Shown here piece after piece: positions 5,226-5,841 of a DNA stretch of 5,841 bases. Origin of the DNA: an uncultured Alistipes sp. (GTDB taxonomy: Bacteria; Bacteroidota; Bacteroidia; Bacteroidales; Rikenellaceae); assembly GCA_934754975.1 (NCBI GenBank), contig CAKVKI010000168.1, positions 1 to 5,841 of the forward strand, written 5' to 3'. The stretch's first letter is position 1, and the number at the start of each line of letters is the position of its first letter. The notes beneath the pieces are model-generated. The model saw only the letters and a program-made list of their open reading frames with translations, was not told where the DNA came from and made no database searches. The translations under genes were made by a program, and so were the position numbers.

Positions 5226-5841
5226 ATTATTTCGGTAAGATATTCACGGCAGCCGCTGCCCTCGTGCTGTGCTGCACGAATATATTCGCCCAGGAGCAAA
5301 ACCCTGCAGATACCGCGGCTTCGGCAAAGCCCGCATTCCCGGAAGACGCACCTTTACTGCGGCAGGAGGGCGCACAGAAACTCTATTACATCCGCGACGT
5401 CAACATTCACGGTGTGCAGTACCTCAATCCCGACATTCTCAGGTCTTCGGCCGGACTGATCCCCGGCGATTCGATTTACCTGCCGAGCAACTTCATCGCA
5501 AACGCCATTTCGCGCCTGTGGAGCCAGCGTTTTTTCTCGGACGTGAAGATCGGAGCCGAAATCGAAGGCGACAGCCTCGACCTGGAGGTATTCCTCAAGG
5601 AGCGGCCGCGCGTCAATAACTGGGGTTTCGAGGGAATCTCGAAAGGCAAGAAGAAAGACCTGCTCGAAAAGCTCAAGCTCAAACGGGGCAGCGAACTTTC
5701 GGATTACATCATCGACAAGAACCAGAAACTCATCAAGGCCTATTGGTCCGAGAAAGGTTTCCGCAACACGGAGGTCGGCACGCGCATCACCAACGACACG
5801 CTGCGCCCGCAGATGGTCAACGTGACCTTCCTGATCGACCG
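5222..5841 (+). CDS. bamA: BamA, outer membrane protein assembly factor, N-terminal part (3' end outside window)
   Basis: The Omp85-family core of the machine that folds and inserts beta-barrel proteins into the outer membrane. The 206 residues visible give a signal peptide (1-23; MNYFGK, an Ala/Leu/Val/Cys core and a likely type I cut after IFA), a low-complexity linker rich in Ala, Pro and charged residues (25-53), then a POTRA domain at about 56-128 (YYIRDVNIHGVQYLNPDIL, LWSQRFFSDVKI, LEVFLKERPRV) and the start of a second POTRA from about 131 (NNWGFEGISKGKKKDLLEKL, KAYWSEKGFRNTEV, NVTFLIDR). The C-terminal barrel lies outside the window. Two cysteines (17, 18) lie in the hydrophobic core, but the residues before them do not make a lipobox. 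The start ATG at 5222 gives the signal peptide. Position after uppS matches the envelope gene cluster known from many Gram-negative bacteria, and supports BamA over other Omp85 proteins. Confidence 0.9.
   Translation, partial: MNYFGKIFTAAAALVLCCTNIFAQEQNPADTAASAKPAFPEDAPLLRQEGAQKLYYIRDVNIHGVQYLNPDILRSSAGLIPGDSIYLPSNFIANAISRLWSQRFFSDVKIGAEIEGDSLDLEVFLKERPRVNNWGFEGISKGKKKDLLEKLKLKRGSELSDYIIDKNQKLIKAYWSEKGFRNTEVGTRITNDTLRPQMVNVTFLID

Noticed and set aside
5272..5290. BamA as a lipoprotein because of the two cysteines in its signal peptide
   Set aside because: The residues before the cysteines (LVL-C) lack the small residue at -1 required for a lipobox, and a good type I cleavage site follows.
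5269..5619. A 116-codon plus-strand frame inside bamA
   Set aside because: It overlaps the signal peptide and POTRA coding sequence in a different frame and is arginine rich without a domain.
1..5841. Mobile elements, CRISPR arrays, tRNA or rRNA genes, phage or defence genes
   Set aside because: I looked on both strands for transposase motifs, terminal or regularly spaced repeats, and tRNA-like arms, and saw none; the coding content is continuous housekeeping genes.

Overview
The window looks like a chromosomal housekeeping region from a Bacteroidales bacterium, most likely an Alistipes-like (Rikenellaceae) lineage. Four things point there: GC-rich coding sequence separated by short AT-rich spacers, -7 promoter elements of the Bacteroidota form TAnnTTTG, translation starts that mostly lack a Shine-Dalgarno sequence, and proteins with Bacteroidota-type signatures (PdxJ beginning [13 protein letters not shown]-domain Cca, BamA next to UppS). 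The genus is an inference from style and has not been tested by any search.

Layout. Positions 3-452 (+) hold the C-terminal end of an S41-family peptidase whose beginning lies outside the window. A strong bidirectional terminator hairpin (460-499) separates it from a leftward block of three tightly spaced genes, read in the order pdxJ (3340-2627), an exported SGNH/GDSL hydrolase (2600-1947) and cca, the CCA-adding tRNA nucleotidyltransferase (1942-533). Gaps are 26 nt and 4 nt, so they are probably one operon. A 184-nt divergent region (3341-3524) then leads into a rightward block: nadK (3525-4403), uppS (4482-5195) and bamA (5222 to the window edge, incomplete).

How the genes work together. 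The leftward block mixes cofactor synthesis (PdxJ, pyridoxine 5'-phosphate), tRNA maturation (Cca) and a secreted esterase-type enzyme of unknown substrate. The rightward block pairs NADP supply (NadK) with envelope building: UppS makes the undecaprenyl carrier lipid for peptidoglycan and surface polysaccharides, and BamA inserts outer-membrane beta-barrels. Linkage of uppS and bamA is a known theme in Gram-negative bacteria.

I found no RNA genes, CRISPR array, insertion sequence, phage gene or defence system, and no candidate for a wholly new system. No gene-free stretch exceeds 300 bases. The points most worth a second look concern expression signals: a promoter element almost touching the uppS start codon, a nine-codon ORF that exactly fills the uppS-bamA gap, a GTG start for cca served by a Shine-Dalgarno inside the preceding gene, and the two-promoter architecture upstream of nadK.
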